From Flavobacterium shii (GTDB lineage: Bacteria; Bacteroidota; Bacteroidia; Flavobacteriales; Flavobacteriaceae): a DNA stretch of 56,106 nt. Location of the stretch: NCBI RefSeq assembly GCF_025847235.1, contig NZ_JAOZEW010000031.1, positions 1 to 56,106 on the forward strand, given 5' to 3'. Each line of letters opens with the position of its first letter. Position 1 is the first letter of the stretch. The notes beneath the pieces are model-generated. The model was not told where the DNA came from. It did no database searches and saw only the letters and a list, made by a program, of their open reading frames with translations. This document shows, piece after piece, positions 1-8,834 of this stretch. The position numbers were made by a program, and so were the translations under genes.

Positions 1-27
1 GAAGAAATAAATAACTAGTCAAACAAT

Positions 28-117
28 ATGAAAAACCTAGGGATTCCTTATGCGATTGGATATTTAGTTGCTGGACTAGTCGGTTACCTTTATTATTATT
101 ATTATTATTTACTATAA
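28..117 (+). CDS. Possible 29-residue membrane microprotein
   Basis: A short ATG-initiated frame encodes 29 residues that are almost entirely hydrophobic apart from an N-terminal MKN. The centre (IGYLVAGLVGYL) is long enough for one membrane helix. The C-terminal part is six consecutive tyrosines from a (TAT)n trinucleotide run followed by LL. It lies 13 bases before the next small frame and reads in the same direction. An upstream frame ending at 18 (tag) may be the tail of a neighbouring gene. No family is recognised. The (TAT)n tract could change length without shifting the frame. It may also be chance in AT-rich DNA, so confidence is low. Confidence 0.25.
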   Translation: MKNLGIPYAIGYLVAGLVGYLYYYYYYLL

Positions 118-130
118 ATAAAATATTCTT

Positions 131-355
131 TTGAGAAATAATATAGATAATAAAGTTTTAGAAGAACAATATAATAAGCTTTACAAACCTATTATTGAAT
201 ACGGTTTTAGTGAATACAATTATGATTATCGTATAAGGAGGACAATAGATAAAAAAACGGGACTGGTTGTAAATGCAAGTGTATTAATGAAAGAAGAAGT
301 AAAAAATAATTATCAATTTATTACTCAATTTGATCTAAAACAAATAGAATTTTAA
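131..355 (+). CDS. Small hypothetical protein, 74 residues
   Basis: The frame opens after a stop at 119-121 and the first usable start is a TTG at 131; no upstream ATG is possible. The product is soluble, charged and lysine- and asparagine-rich, with no signal peptide or membrane helix. It ends 15 bases before the next gene, in the same direction, so the two are likely co-transcribed. I do not recognise the family. The C-terminal half (RRTIDKKTGLVVNASV followed by a polar strand) looks like alternating beta strands. The non-ATG start and lack of homology evidence keep confidence moderate to low. Confidence 0.4.
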   Translation: MRNNIDNKVLEEQYNKLYKPIIEYGFSEYNYDYRIRRTIDKKTGLVVNASVLMKEEVKNNYQFITQFDLKQIEF

Positions 356-370
356 ATTAAAACTTGGAAA

Positions 371-904
371 ATGAAAAAAAGAAAAGAATTTATTTTTGAT
401 AATGTAATAACTTTTCATCCCGCATGGATGATACCCATAAGTATACCTTGCATCATTTTTTATGCTTCAATATATTATTTTTTATTTGGAGAATTTTTTA
501 GGCTTCCAATTATATTAATTTTTACAGGACTATATATGGGAACTGGAATAATGATACTAAAAATGTTATCGATGAAGATAACATTATGGTTTGATGATTA
601 TTATCTATACATGAGAAAAGGAAAAAACAACCCTCAAAAATATTTAAAAAATGATATAATAGGTTTTTATTCTTATAATTATGAGACACTAACTCCTCAA
701 TTACTAAATTCAAAAATTTACATGCAATTTTATTTAAAAAACAAAAAAAAAATTTATTTCTATGATGTAGAATATAGAAGTAGGTATGAAAATAAAAAAG
801 GAAGAGAACTGAGAAAGTTTCTCATTATTGCTCAACAAGAGCTAGGTTTTTCAAAAATAAATAAGAAAAGATTCCAAAATATTTATTGGTATAGTACCAA
901 ATAA
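371..904 (+). CDS. Hypothetical membrane protein with two N-terminal helices
   Basis: The 177-residue product has two predicted membrane helices at about residues 19-41 and 45-68. A cytoplasmic-looking tail rich in Lys, Tyr and Phe follows, and its alternating pattern resembles the bacterial PH-like domains found in small two-helix membrane proteins. That fold guess comes from pattern only. The ATG at 371 follows an A-rich leader, as is usual in Bacteroidota. It sits 15 bases after the preceding small gene and 30 bases before the candidate PAAR-like gene, all on the plus strand, so the three probably form one transcript. If the downstream protein is a secreted toxin, this membrane protein is one candidate for its immunity partner, but nothing in the sequence proves that. 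Confidence 0.55.
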   Translation: MKKRKEFIFDNVITFHPAWMIPISIPCIIFYASIYYFLFGEFFRLPIILIFTGLYMGTGIMILKMLSMKITLWFDDYYLYMRKGKNNPQKYLKNDIIGFYSYNYETLTPQLLNSKIYMQFYLKNKKKIYFYDVEYRSRYENKKGRELRKFLIIAQQELGFSKINKKRFQNIYWYSTK

Positions 905-934
905 ATTATCTAAAATAAAATAGAATAAAATAAA

Positions 935-2221
935 ATGAGTGTTTCATATATACCCAAGAACGTGTATGTTATTTGTAATTTCCAGAAAGATGCAGGACCC
1001 AGACAATTAATCCCCACAAGAGAAACAATTACAGTATTTTATGGAACTGACAAAGAGAGACCATTATTAACCATAGACGATCGAAATATTAATAAAGAGT
1101 TTCCATGTAAAAGTCCTACGAATGCAATGTGGAGTTTTTTGTGTTTTGGTGCAGGTCTTATTATTGGAGCAGCTTTAATATTGTCCGGACCAATAGGATG
1201 GGCAGTTCTTGCTATTGGTGTAGGTGCAATGGCATATGGATTATATCAATCAACAAAAATTGACCATATGTGTTCAGGAGCGTTAGGAAAAGGCAAATGG
1301 TGGATAGAACATGATACCGTAAAATTTGATAAAAAAAAAGCGATTACTCAAAATTCCTTGTTACTGTGTGATATTGGAGGATTATTAACTCCTATTTTTA
1401 GTTATGCTATAGCAAAAAAATACGCGAAACAAATTAATAACAATAATGATAAAGAAATAGCGCTTAATGCTGTAATGTCTCTTGTTGGAGGAGCTGGTTT
1501 TGTAGTTGCAGGACTAGAGATGGGAGTTGCTAAAACATTACTTTGGACAGGAGGAACTATGGCGGCAATGAATGTGGCAACTTATGGTGAAAGAGAGATT
1601 ATTAGAAATAATTCTTTAGAAGATAATAAACATTACCAAGACCTTAACAATAAAGTCGATGAAAATAGTTTAATACCCTCTTATATAAAAGATCCTTTAG
1701 CAGCGACTCCTTCAGACATTTCTAGTCCGGATATCTTGGAACTAGATAAAAATGGAAACTTAACTAGCAGAGATGGAAAAACCCCAATCTTTCTTAATGG
1801 GAAATGGTATGTACAAGATTGGCAACAAAATATTACAGAAATAAAACAAGGAACAGAGTTATCCAAAGATTTATCAGTTTTAGAAGGGATTGATTCAAGA
1901 GAAGTTTGGAAAACTCCTGAAGGAAAAGTAATTGTGGAAAATATTCGAAAAGGAAAATATTCTGAATCTCTCATCCAAACCACAAAAGATGGTTCGGGTA
2001 CAGTACGTCCAAGAAATCTACCAATCCTTGCGGAAGAGTTACCAAATGTCAAAGTTCAAAACCTAAAAAATATTGGAAAATTAGGAATTAAAGGTGGGGG
2101 AGCAATAGCTTTTATCTTTCCTTTTATTACAACTTATTTTTCTGAAGAATCTAGGAAATTTTTAGCAGAAGCAATGGAAGAAGATATGGATAATGGAATT
2201 AGTATAATGAGTAGAAATTGA
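935..2221 (+). CDS. Candidate PAAR-like (T6SS-associated) protein with unidentified C-terminal domain
   Basis: The 428-residue product starts MSVSYIPKNVYVICNFQ with no signal peptide. Residues 1-65 and about 110-150 form a split domain. The second half carries the pattern KGKWWIEHDTVKF followed by AITQNSLLLCDIGG, which resembles the end of DUF4280/PAAR-like spike-tip domains of Bacteroidota type VI secretion proteins (a Thr-Gln-Asn-Ser stretch, then a Cys, then Gly-Gly). A glycine-rich hydrophobic hairpin (about residues 67-105) is inserted between the halves, as in effectors that need a membrane-spanning loop. A second hydrophobic stretch lies near residues 180-205. The C-terminal third (about 240-428) is polar and unrecognised, with another hydrophobic segment near 388-400. 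No T6SS structural genes are in the window. The family call is by eye and uncertain. The gene ends facing the convergent repeat-protein gene. Confidence 0.45.
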   Translation: MSVSYIPKNVYVICNFQKDAGPRQLIPTRETITVFYGTDKERPLLTIDDRNINKEFPCKSPTNAMWSFLCFGAGLIIGAALILSGPIGWAVLAIGVGAMAYGLYQSTKIDHMCSGALGKGKWWIEHDTVKFDKKKAITQNSLLLCDIGGLLTPIFSYAIAKKYAKQINNNNDKEIALNAVMSLVGGAGFVVAGLEMGVAKTLLWTGGTMAAMNVATYGEREIIRNNSLEDNKHYQDLNNKVDENSLIPSYIKDPLAATPSDISSPDILELDKNGNLTSRDGKTPIFLNGKWYVQDWQQNITEIKQGTELSKDLSVLEGIDSREVWKTPEGKVIVENIRKGKYSESLIQTTKDGSGTVRPRNLPILAEELPNVKVQNLKNIGKLGIKGGGAIAFIFPFITTYFSEESRKFLAEAMEEDMDNGISIMSRN

Positions 2222-2322
2222 AATCCCCGATTTTTCCATTTAATTAAATTCATTAGTAAAAGTTTCGGTGTGGCAGGGGAGAAAGAGGGGCTAAATATCA
2301 AATCTAAAATAAAATTTAAAGC

Positions 2323-2354
2323 AAAAAAAAACGGATTAGTGAGACCAATCCGTT
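2323..2354 (-). terminator. Rho-independent terminator of the delta-60 repeat gene
   Basis: An 8-bp perfect stem (AACGGATT at 2330-2337, AATCCGTT at 2347-2354) with a 9-base loop is followed, on the minus strand, by a run of seven or eight T. It lies 31 bases past the stop of the minus-strand gene ending at 2386. It also sits between two convergent genes. Confidence 0.8.
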
Positions 2355-2385
2355 AGTTTAATATGTTTTAAAACAACTTAATGTT

Positions 2386-5300
2386 TTAACTCTTTATGAA
2401 TTTCGTATTTGAATTTCCTTTGTTAGAAATAATTTTAATCAAATAATTTCCTGAAGACAAACTAGAAACATCAATAGTTTTTGTATGTGTTGCATTTGGA
2501 ACTACCATAATTAGTTGTCCAAGAAAATTATAAATCTGTATTGATGATAATTCAATATCATCCTTTGTACTTATATTTAGTATATCTTTAACTGGATTAG
2601 GATATAAAATATAGTGCTTTTCAAATGAAAAATCTTTGACACTTAATGTTTTACTAATAGTCGTTGTAGGTATGTTTGTTGTAATTGCGTTGTTATAATC
2701 AAAGAAAATATTTGCCGAGCCACCAAATGAATCCCCTGAAACAAGTGAGGTTTTTGTTTTTATTTTAAAGGCCAAGTAACCATCATTATTAGCATCATCA
2801 AAAGGGAGATTGATATTTTCAAATTTAAACTCAACTTTGTTATTATCTAATATTTCTGTTGTAAACAAATGACTTCCACTCAAAGGATACAAGGTATTAA
2901 TATCATATTTATTTGTATCAATAATATCTTTTACGATTATATTTTGTGCAGGATATGTACCTGTGTTTTCAAAACGAATTATATAATGTACATAATCCCC
3001 AACTTTAGTTTGTGAAATGAAATCTCCTTCAACACATGTTTTATCATTTGGATCGAATGAATTTACAACAATCTGATCAAAATAAAATTTATTATCATCC
3101 GGAGTTTGATCCGTTTGTGATGAAGAAATTTCCGTTTTATACTTTAATAACATCCCCCCATATACAGGAGGAGTTTCCATTGGTGAATTTACGTTTAACA
3201 CAACTAATATTTCTCTTGTTTCCAGTGGATTTAAGTTAGTGAAATTCCATTTTAAATTGCTATTAGATTGATTCGAAAAACGAGGATTAGTTTCTACTAC
3301 ATCTATAATTTCATCCATAAAATCAAAAGAAACTGTTCCTGAAAGCTGCTGATTACCTTTATTAGAATATACTATTTTATATTTTGCATCAAATCCAGGT
3401 CTTGCAGCAGTCAAAGGTAAAATGCTAATTTCCAGATCAGGACGGACTCCATTTGGAGTAATACAAAAATTACCATTACGCGGACTTAACTCAGAAGGAA
3501 AATCCACATTAAGACTAGTAGGAGTTACATTAAAATAAGATGGGTTTTCAAAAACTGGAGTTATTGTATGAGCTCCATTTAGTAATGTGATTGTATAATT
3601 ACCAGTAGTATTTGTTATAAAACTTTTTGTGCTTTGAGCCGATGAAATATTCATTTTTAGATTTGCAAATGCTACATCATTCAAATCACAACCATTATTA
3701 TTTGAATCTAATTTATTATTACCCTGAACAAATTTATAGTCTTGCCCTAGTAATCGTATAAGTCTGCCGGCTGGAACTCCTTTGTAGCTATTAAAAGAAC
3801 CGTAATAGATAAGTTTACCATCTGATTGAGTTATAATTTTAGCATCATCATCTATTTCATTATTATTAAAGATATTGTAGAAGGTACTATCCAGACTGCC
3901 ATTTGTGTTTAGTCTAATAAAAAATTTATCTTTATTATCATAACCATTATATGCAGAAATTAATAACTTATCATCAAGTTGAATGCCTGAAATAGATATT
4001 CCAAATCCACTACCAGGTGATATATAATTAAATGAATTATCTAAACTACCATCTGGATTCAATCTCAATATAGTTGGTTTATTACCGATTGAACCTGAAG
4101 CCATAATTTTTCCGTCTCGCTGAATTATAATTTTTTGCAGGTTTACTTCAGCTTGAGTAGTTAATACAAATGAATTGTCCTTTGTCCCATCACTATTAAG
4201 TCTTATAATTGAAATATTATTTTTAAAATTTCCTGAAATTAGAATTTTTCCGTCAGATAAATTAAAAATATCATACAGAAATAACTGCCCATCATTATTA
4301 CCTATCCAACTACTTTTAAAGCTCTCATCAAGAGTACCATCAGAGTTTAATCGTATAAGACCTGCGCAAGAAATCCCTTTATACTTAGTAAAAGCCCCTC
4401 CTACAAGTGTTTTTTTATCAGATAATACAACAACTTTATGCACTTCATAATCAAACCCGGAACCAACAACAAATGAACTGTCTCTGCTTCCGTCATAATT
4501 TATTCTAACTATTCTATTTGTGGTAATATTGTTAAAGTCTGTAAAATTACCTCCTAAAACCGTTTTCCCATCAGTTTGCACCGCTATAGAATTAATATTA
4601 TTATAGTTATATTGATCATTAAATCCCTTTAAACCACCAAATGTTAATGATTCATCTTGACTACCATCACCATTTAACCTAATCAAACCTGAATTTGCAA
4701 TACCATTATAGCCATAAAAACTTCCTGAGACCATAATTTTGTCATCAGCAAGAACTGTTACTGCATTGACGATTCCTGAATCAAATCCAACACATCGATT
4801 ACTAAAAGAACTATCTTTGCTTCCATCACTATTTAATATTAAAATCTTATTTACTGATAGATTATTAAACTGTTTGAAGTTTCCAGAAACTATAATCTTT
4901 CCATTGCTCAATAATTCTATATTTTGCACAATATCATCGGCTGCATTTCCAATTTTAAAAGTAGTATCTTGTGTTCCATCAGAATTTAATCTAGTAATAT
5001 TTCTTTGGATATATTTTTCATAAGAAACATTACCACTAGTAATAATTTTACCATCTGGTTGGACAATAATTTTTGACATTCCAAGATCTCTATAAGCAAT
5101 AAATTTATCTGATTTAAAACTTGAATCGATAGTACAATCGTTATTTAATCTTATTATTCGATTAGAATAAACATTATTTCCCTCTTTGTAATTTGCTGCA
5201 ATTAAAATTTTTCCGTCAGGTTGCGTAGCGAAACTATATAATGTGTTTATTACATCAAGTTTTGGAGTGATATCCAGATCCAAACTTCCGTTTTTATTTA

Positions 5301-5955
5301 ATCGGACTATTTTATTATATGCATCTCCAGCATCATTAGTTGTGATTCCAAAAACAACAATTTTTCCATCAGGTTGTAAACTTATTTTGGAAGAATTTTG
5401 AAAGAAAGTTACACTGGTAACAAAACCAGTATCTTGACTTCCATCTTGGTTCAGTCTAACAGTTCCCTCTCTTGAATTAATAATCCCAGTCACTAAAATT
5501 TTACCATCAGATTGTACTTCAATGTTAGGTCTTGAAATAGTAACTCCAGGAGCTAAAGTGAATCCTTTATCTATACTTCCATCTGGATTTAATCGTATAA
5601 TTTTGTTAGCATTTACTTGATTATAAGAAGTAAAAGAACCTATTACTATTATTTTTCCATCCGGTTGAATTTTAAAATCAGACGCCACTCCCTTAAAACC
5701 AGTTCCTGTATTAAAACTTGCATCTAAAATATTATTATCAACTCTTATCAATTCGTTGACACCTGAATTAGATTTCCATTTTAGTAAAATTATTTTACCA
5801 TCTCTCTGAATTCCGGATTTAATAACATCATTGTCGATGAAATAGTTCCCTAGCGGCAAACTAAAAGTGTTAAAACTAGGATCTCTATCTGCAGGGTTTT
5901 GCGCATAGCAATTAAAAATAAATAAATAGGAAAATAAAAAGTATAGTTTTTTCAT
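2386..5955 (-). CDS. Secreted delta-60 repeat beta-propeller protein with T9SS sorting domain
   Basis: The 1189-residue product has a signal peptide (MKKLYFLFSYLFIFNCYAQ). Residues of about 20-750 consist of some sixteen repeats of the delta-60 type. In each, a QPDGKI-like strand is followed about 35 residues later by RLNSDGSxDxSF, the pattern of stacked beta-propeller blades. Residues of about 760-1090 resemble the DUF11-type immunoglobulin-like repeats seen in bacterial surface proteins (SFDPNDKTCVEGD, then YIIRFENTGTYPAQNI). The last 75 residues (LYPNPVKDILNIS through GNYLIKI and a basic end) are a type A C-terminal signal for type IX secretion. The protein is therefore probably exported through the outer membrane and attached to the surface or released. 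Its ligand is unknown. It is transcribed alone, with a terminator downstream, and the long intergenic gap upstream presumably holds its promoter. Confidence 0.92.
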   Translation of the reverse strand: MKKLYFLFSYLFIFNCYAQNPADRDPSFNTFSLPLGNYFIDNDVIKSGIQRDGKIILLKWKSNSGVNELIRVDNNILDASFNTGTGFKGVASDFKIQPDGKIIVIGSFTSYNQVNANKIIRLNPDGSIDKGFTLAPGVTISRPNIEVQSDGKILVTGIINSREGTVRLNQDGSQDTGFVTSVTFFQNSSKISLQPDGKIVVFGITTNDAGDAYNKIVRLNKNGSLDLDITPKLDVINTLYSFATQPDGKILIAANYKEGNNVYSNRIIRLNNDCTIDSSFKSDKFIAYRDLGMSKIIVQPDGKIITSGNVSYEKYIQRNITRLNSDGTQDTTFKIGNAADDIVQNIELLSNGKIIVSGNFKQFNNLSVNKILILNSDGSKDSSFSNRCVGFDSGIVNAVTVLADDKIMVSGSFYGYNGIANSGLIRLNGDGSQDESLTFGGLKGFNDQYNYNNINSIAVQTDGKTVLGGNFTDFNNITTNRIVRINYDGSRDSSFVVGSGFDYEVHKVVVLSDKKTLVGGAFTKYKGISCAGLIRLNSDGTLDESFKSSWIGNNDGQLFLYDIFNLSDGKILISGNFKNNISIIRLNSDGTKDNSFVLTTQAEVNLQKIIIQRDGKIMASGSIGNKPTILRLNPDGSLDNSFNYISPGSGFGISISGIQLDDKLLISAYNGYDNKDKFFIRLNTNGSLDSTFYNIFNNNEIDDDAKIITQSDGKLIYYGSFNSYKGVPAGRLIRLLGQDYKFVQGNNKLDSNNNGCDLNDVAFANLKMNISSAQSTKSFITNTTGNYTITLLNGAHTITPVFENPSYFNVTPTSLNVDFPSELSPRNGNFCITPNGVRPDLEISILPLTAARPGFDAKYKIVYSNKGNQQLSGTVSFDFMDEIIDVVETNPRFSNQSNSNLKWNFTNLNPLETREILVVLNVNSPMETPPVYGGMLLKYKTEISSSQTDQTPDDNKFYFDQIVVNSFDPNDKTCVEGDFISQTKVGDYVHYIIRFENTGTYPAQNIIVKDIIDTNKYDINTLYPLSGSHLFTTEILDNNKVEFKFENINLPFDDANNDGYLAFKIKTKTSLVSGDSFGGSANIFFDYNNAITTNIPTTTISKTLSVKDFSFEKHYILYPNPVKDILNISTKDDIELSSIQIYNFLGQLIMVVPNATHTKTIDVSSLSSGNYLIKIISNKGNSNTKFIKS

Positions 5956-6264
5956 GTTAAATTTTTCGTAAATATATAATAAATTAAGTATTTAAATATT
6001 TTTTTTTGAGGTAACAAACTACTTATTTTGCGAATTTTACTTGCTATTAAATTTAGCTTTTCACTCTTTCAAATCACTTAAAAGTATTATGCTAAAAATA
6101 CCAAGTTTTTATAAGCTTTTGTGTTACTAATAGATGAAATATAGAAAGCTTTTGAATGTTATCATCACTGTATTATATTAAGGAGTGAAGATTAAATATA
6201 AAATAATTTTCCAGGAGTATTAATTTGGCAGCAAATCTGTCCAGATAATATCCACATCTGTCCA

Positions 6265-6295
6265 TTGTAATCAGGATAAGGTCTTAGTAACTTTG
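6265..6295 (+). promoter_or_regulatory. Bacteroidota-type promoter for the membrane protein gene at 6333
   Basis: TTG at 6265-6267 and TAACTTTG at 6288-6295 are separated by 20 bases, an exact match to the Bacteroidota sigma-factor consensus (TTG, N17-23, TAnnTTTG). Transcription would start near 6300, giving a leader of about 30 bases before the ATG at 6333. The rest of the 5956-6332 gap is AT-rich and shows nothing else I can support. Confidence 0.65.
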
Positions 6296-6332
6296 TGTGT
6301 AAATAATAAAGTTTCATATTACAATAATCCAG

Positions 6333-7343
6333 ATGAACAGACTTAAATTAATCCGATACCTACTTGCTCTTATAATTATTTGTCTAATGGCAGGAGTTTC
6401 GGAGTGGCTAGGGGAGAAGGAAATCCTTTTTCCGGAGATGGCAGCATTAGTACTTGGTTTATGGGTTGTGGATAAAAAAATATGGACAGTAGGAAGACCT
6501 ATGTTAGTTGTATTAATGACAGTTTGTGCTGTTTTTGGAATCCTAATTGTTCGTTATTCTCCATTTCCTTTGCTTGTAAATATTGGAATTTCCTTCGTCT
6601 TTACATCTCTTTGCCTTAGCATAACGCGTACGACTTTAATCCCGATAACATCGGCTGCAATGCTGCCTGTATTAATGGGAACTCATTCATTTGTTTATCC
6701 TGTTTCAGTTTTTATCATGAGTATTTTAGTCGTTTTCGGACAATGGTTGCTGGTGAAAAATAAACTACGACAGATTATTACTTTAAATACAAAAAAGGGA
6801 CATTATGTCCATAATCCTAAACACTGGATAAAACTACTCTTTTGGCTTTTGGCAATAGCTGCAATCCCAGTTTACTTTGGGAAAGTCTATTTTATTGTAC
6901 CTCCATTGGTGGTAATGTTTATAGAATTTAGTTCTTCGTCTGCGGGGTTTCGTAATCGTCCTATACAAATTTATTTCATAATGATAATCTCGGCAGTTTT
7001 AGGAGCACTTTTTCAGTATTATTTACATATTGTATTAGGTTTGCCACTAGTATTTACGGTACTGATACTGTTTGTGTGTCTTTTTATTTTTTTCGAAATC
7101 GCAGGAAAACCTTTTGCTCCAGCTTGCGCAATTGCACTTGTTCCTATGATAATTCCTCAACAAAATTTATTGTCTTATCCTTTTCAGGTAGCCATTGGGG
7201 CAGGAGTATTTCTATTTGTGGCAATGATTTTTTTTCTTAAATGTTACCAATGGAAACGTACACATCTTCTAGTTTGTTTTGTACCTCAATTTATCAGATA
7301 CAGAATAGAGCGCCCAAAACGCACAACTAAAGAAATCGAGTGA
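6333..7343 (+). CDS. Polytopic inner-membrane protein with two similar halves
   Basis: The 336-residue product is strongly hydrophobic with about nine or ten membrane helices, no signal peptide and a basic C-terminal tail (RPKRTTKEIE). The two halves look related. In each, short helices with small residues are followed by a Pro-rich membrane segment (TTLIPITSAAMLPVLMG in the first, APACAIALVPMIIP in the second). The first half also contains FPEMAALVLGLWVVD. This layout resembles HPP-family integral membrane proteins or an aromatic-acid-exporter-like fold, but no diagnostic motif lets me choose. A good TTG/TAACTTTG promoter precedes it and no gene follows closely, so it appears to be monocistronic. 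The transported substrate, if any, is unknown. Confidence 0.7.
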   Translation: MNRLKLIRYLLALIIICLMAGVSEWLGEKEILFPEMAALVLGLWVVDKKIWTVGRPMLVVLMTVCAVFGILIVRYSPFPLLVNIGISFVFTSLCLSITRTTLIPITSAAMLPVLMGTHSFVYPVSVFIMSILVVFGQWLLVKNKLRQIITLNTKKGHYVHNPKHWIKLLFWLLAIAAIPVYFGKVYFIVPPLVVMFIEFSSSSAGFRNRPIQIYFIMIISAVLGALFQYYLHIVLGLPLVFTVLILFVCLFIFFEIAGKPFAPACAIALVPMIIPQQNLLSYPFQVAIGAGVFLFVAMIFFLKCYQWKRTHLLVCFVPQFIRYRIERPKRTTKEIE

Positions 7344-7374
7344 TAAGCTAGTTTGTAGTAGAAAGATTAACAGT

Positions 7375-7549
7375 AAAGTTTAAAAAAAAAGCGATAATTA
7401 GTGATTTGTGGCTAACTTTTAATCCATTAATCTGTGGCAGAAAAATTAACCGCAAAGGGGACAAAGATTTACGCAAAATTTCGCAAAGTTTTAAAAAAAA
7501 ATTAGCGATCATTAGTGCGATTCGCGGCTAAGTTTTAATCATTTAATCT
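7375..7549. repeat. Tandem degenerate intergenic repeat
   Basis: Two related units lie at about 7375-7433 and 7485-7549. Each runs AAGTTTTA, a poly-A tract, GCGAT.ATTAGTG, a short variable part, GGCTAA.TTTTAAT and a variant of CATTTAATCT. Between them is a block at 7441-7491 (ending TTTCGCAAAGTTT) that recurs with about 84 percent identity at 39023-39072. No coding frame is present. This is a typical dispersed noncoding repeat. It fills most of the gap after the membrane protein gene. Confidence 0.6.
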
Positions 7550-7626
7550 TACCTTATTCTATTATAAATAAACCCATTAGTGGCTTTTGCTGTTTTTGAT
7601 TATCAATATTTTTGAGTAAAAAAGAA

Positions 7627-7773
7627 ATGCAGAGGTATTCCATTGATTTTAGAAAAGTTGATAAATTAGTACAGGAAAATTTAGAAAGAAGAAATATCTT
7701 ATTTAACAAAAGGATCAATAAGGTATTATGGATTATAATTACTGCCTTAACAGCACTTTTGATATCTATATAA
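7627..7773 (+). CDS. Small single-helix membrane protein, 48 residues
   Basis: An ATG-initiated 48-residue frame encodes a charged amphipathic N-terminal part (MQRYSIDFRKVDKLVQENLERR) followed by a single C-terminal membrane helix (VLWIIITALTALLISI). A TATTTTTG -7-like element lies at 7607-7614, with a TTG 17 bases upstream at 7587-7589. The leader would be only about ten bases. A strong terminator follows at 7791-7830, so it could be an independent short transcription unit. This charged-then-helix plan is common for bacterial microproteins that bind a partner at the membrane. I do not recognise a family. It lies next to repeat DNA and could be spurious. Confidence 0.4.
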   Translation: MQRYSIDFRKVDKLVQENLERRNILFNKRINKVLWIIITALTALLISI

Positions 7774-7790
7774 TTATGCTAAAAGCAAAG

Positions 7791-7830
7791 AAAAAATGCT
7801 CTGTAAAATTTTTACAGAGCATTTTTTTTT
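7791..7830. terminator. Bidirectional rho-independent terminator
   Basis: An 11-bp perfect stem (TGCTCTGTAAA at 7797-7807, TTTACAGAGCA at 7811-7821) is flanked by A-run and T-run on either side. It serves the plus-strand microprotein frame and the minus-strand ArsR/proline dehydrogenase genes. Confidence 0.85.
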
Positions 7831-7833
7831 AGT

Positions 7834-8787
7834 TTAACTGACGATATCATTTAAAGCTTGAAATAAATTTAAAGGATATTCTGCAATTCTATTACATAAA
7901 TACAAATACCATTCTTTACCATATACAAAGTATAATTTTGTAGCATAACCTTGTTCTTTCAGAATTCTTAACTGATCGTTTTGGATACCATATAAACTCT
8001 CAAATTCATAAATGTCATTACTTGTTTTATACTTTTGAATTAAAGCGATAGTTTCTTGCTGTATTAAGGAGTGATGAGTAGCAATTGCACATCTGTGATT
8101 TTTGGATAATAACTGATCTACAAAATACAAATAGCGTTCATTCAATTCCGAACCTCTGGCAATAGAAAGATGTTTAGGCGTATCAAAAGCACCTTTAACC
8201 ATTCTTATTCTTCCTTTTTCCTGAATTAATTCTTTAAAATCATCATTTGTTCTGTGTAAATATGCCTGTAACGTAATTGAAGTATTTTCATATGTTTGAG
8301 ATGCTTTTTTATAGATCCCAATAATTGCATCTGTTATTTCGACATTTTCTGCGCTTATAGTTACTTCAATGTTTTGTTTTTCGGCCTCCTGGCATATAGT
8401 AGCTAAATTATTAAAACACAAATCGTGTGAAATTGATAGCCCAATATGAGAAAGATCCAGAGAAATTGTAGAATTAAGGTTTTGATTTTTAATACTTTGA
8501 GCTATTCTAATAAATTCAGAGGCAGCATCATTGGCTTCTTTTTCTGTTTGGGTATTTTCACCCATAAATTCCATAGAACACTTAAATCCTTCTTTATTTT
8601 GTTCTTTGACTTTAAGAATTGTTTCTTCTAATGTTTCCCCTCCAATAAATCTATCAGCAGCTTTTTTGATTGTTTTAAATAGTACTTCGTTAGAAAGAAT
8701 ATACTCTTTTGCCTTATCATTCATTGCTGCTTTTCTTAAAGCATTGGCTCCCATCAATATCAAATCTTGTTCCATGTAATCTTGCAA
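7834..8787 (-). CDS. Proline dehydrogenase family flavoenzyme
   Basis: The 317-residue product has the size of the monofunctional bacterial proline dehydrogenases (about 300 residues, TIM-barrel, FAD-dependent), which oxidise proline to delta1-pyrroline-5-carboxylate. Recognisable motifs are LDLSHIGLSIS, RIRMVKGAF (the VKGA strand near FAD), FESLYGI, and the C-terminal YGKEWYLYLCNRIAEYP. That last one matches the substrate-binding motif normally read as RRIAENP. Here the first of the paired arginines is Asn (CNR instead of LRR), which may change how the carboxylate is held. The gene starts 47 bases after the ArsR gene on the same strand, so the pair is probably one operon ending at the shared terminator. 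An alternative start is M5, four codons in. It could act on a proline analogue. Confidence 0.82.
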   Translation of the reverse strand: MQDYMEQDLILMGANALRKAAMNDKAKEYILSNEVLFKTIKKAADRFIGGETLEETILKVKEQNKEGFKCSMEFMGENTQTEKEANDAASEFIRIAQSIKNQNLNSTISLDLSHIGLSISHDLCFNNLATICQEAEKQNIEVTISAENVEITDAIIGIYKKASQTYENTSITLQAYLHRTNDDFKELIQEKGRIRMVKGAFDTPKHLSIARGSELNERYLYFVDQLLSKNHRCAIATHHSLIQQETIALIQKYKTSNDIYEFESLYGIQNDQLRILKEQGYATKLYFVYGKEWYLYLCNRIAEYPLNLFQALNDIVS

Positions 8788-8834
8788 TTTTTATTATTTA
8801 TATCCCGATTTAGTTTTCTAATTTTTATTAAAAA

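Noticed and set aside
28..355. One gene broken by a frameshift (28-117 joined to 131-355)
   Set aside because: Both reading frames meet stops between the two (115-117 and 119-121), so no single shift joins them; they are better read as separate small frames.
2330..2354. Attachment-site-like inverted repeat next to the accessory cluster
   Set aside because: The stem plus T-run and its position just after a stop codon explain it fully as a terminator; no integrase or second copy is seen.
4175..5023. Plus-strand frames opposite the delta-60 repeat gene
   Set aside because: They are mirror frames created by the regular repeat structure of the minus-strand gene, which has strong coding evidence along its full length.
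7375..7549. CRISPR-like array
   Set aside because: There are only two units of about 60 bases, poorly conserved and unevenly spaced, and no cas gene is nearby.
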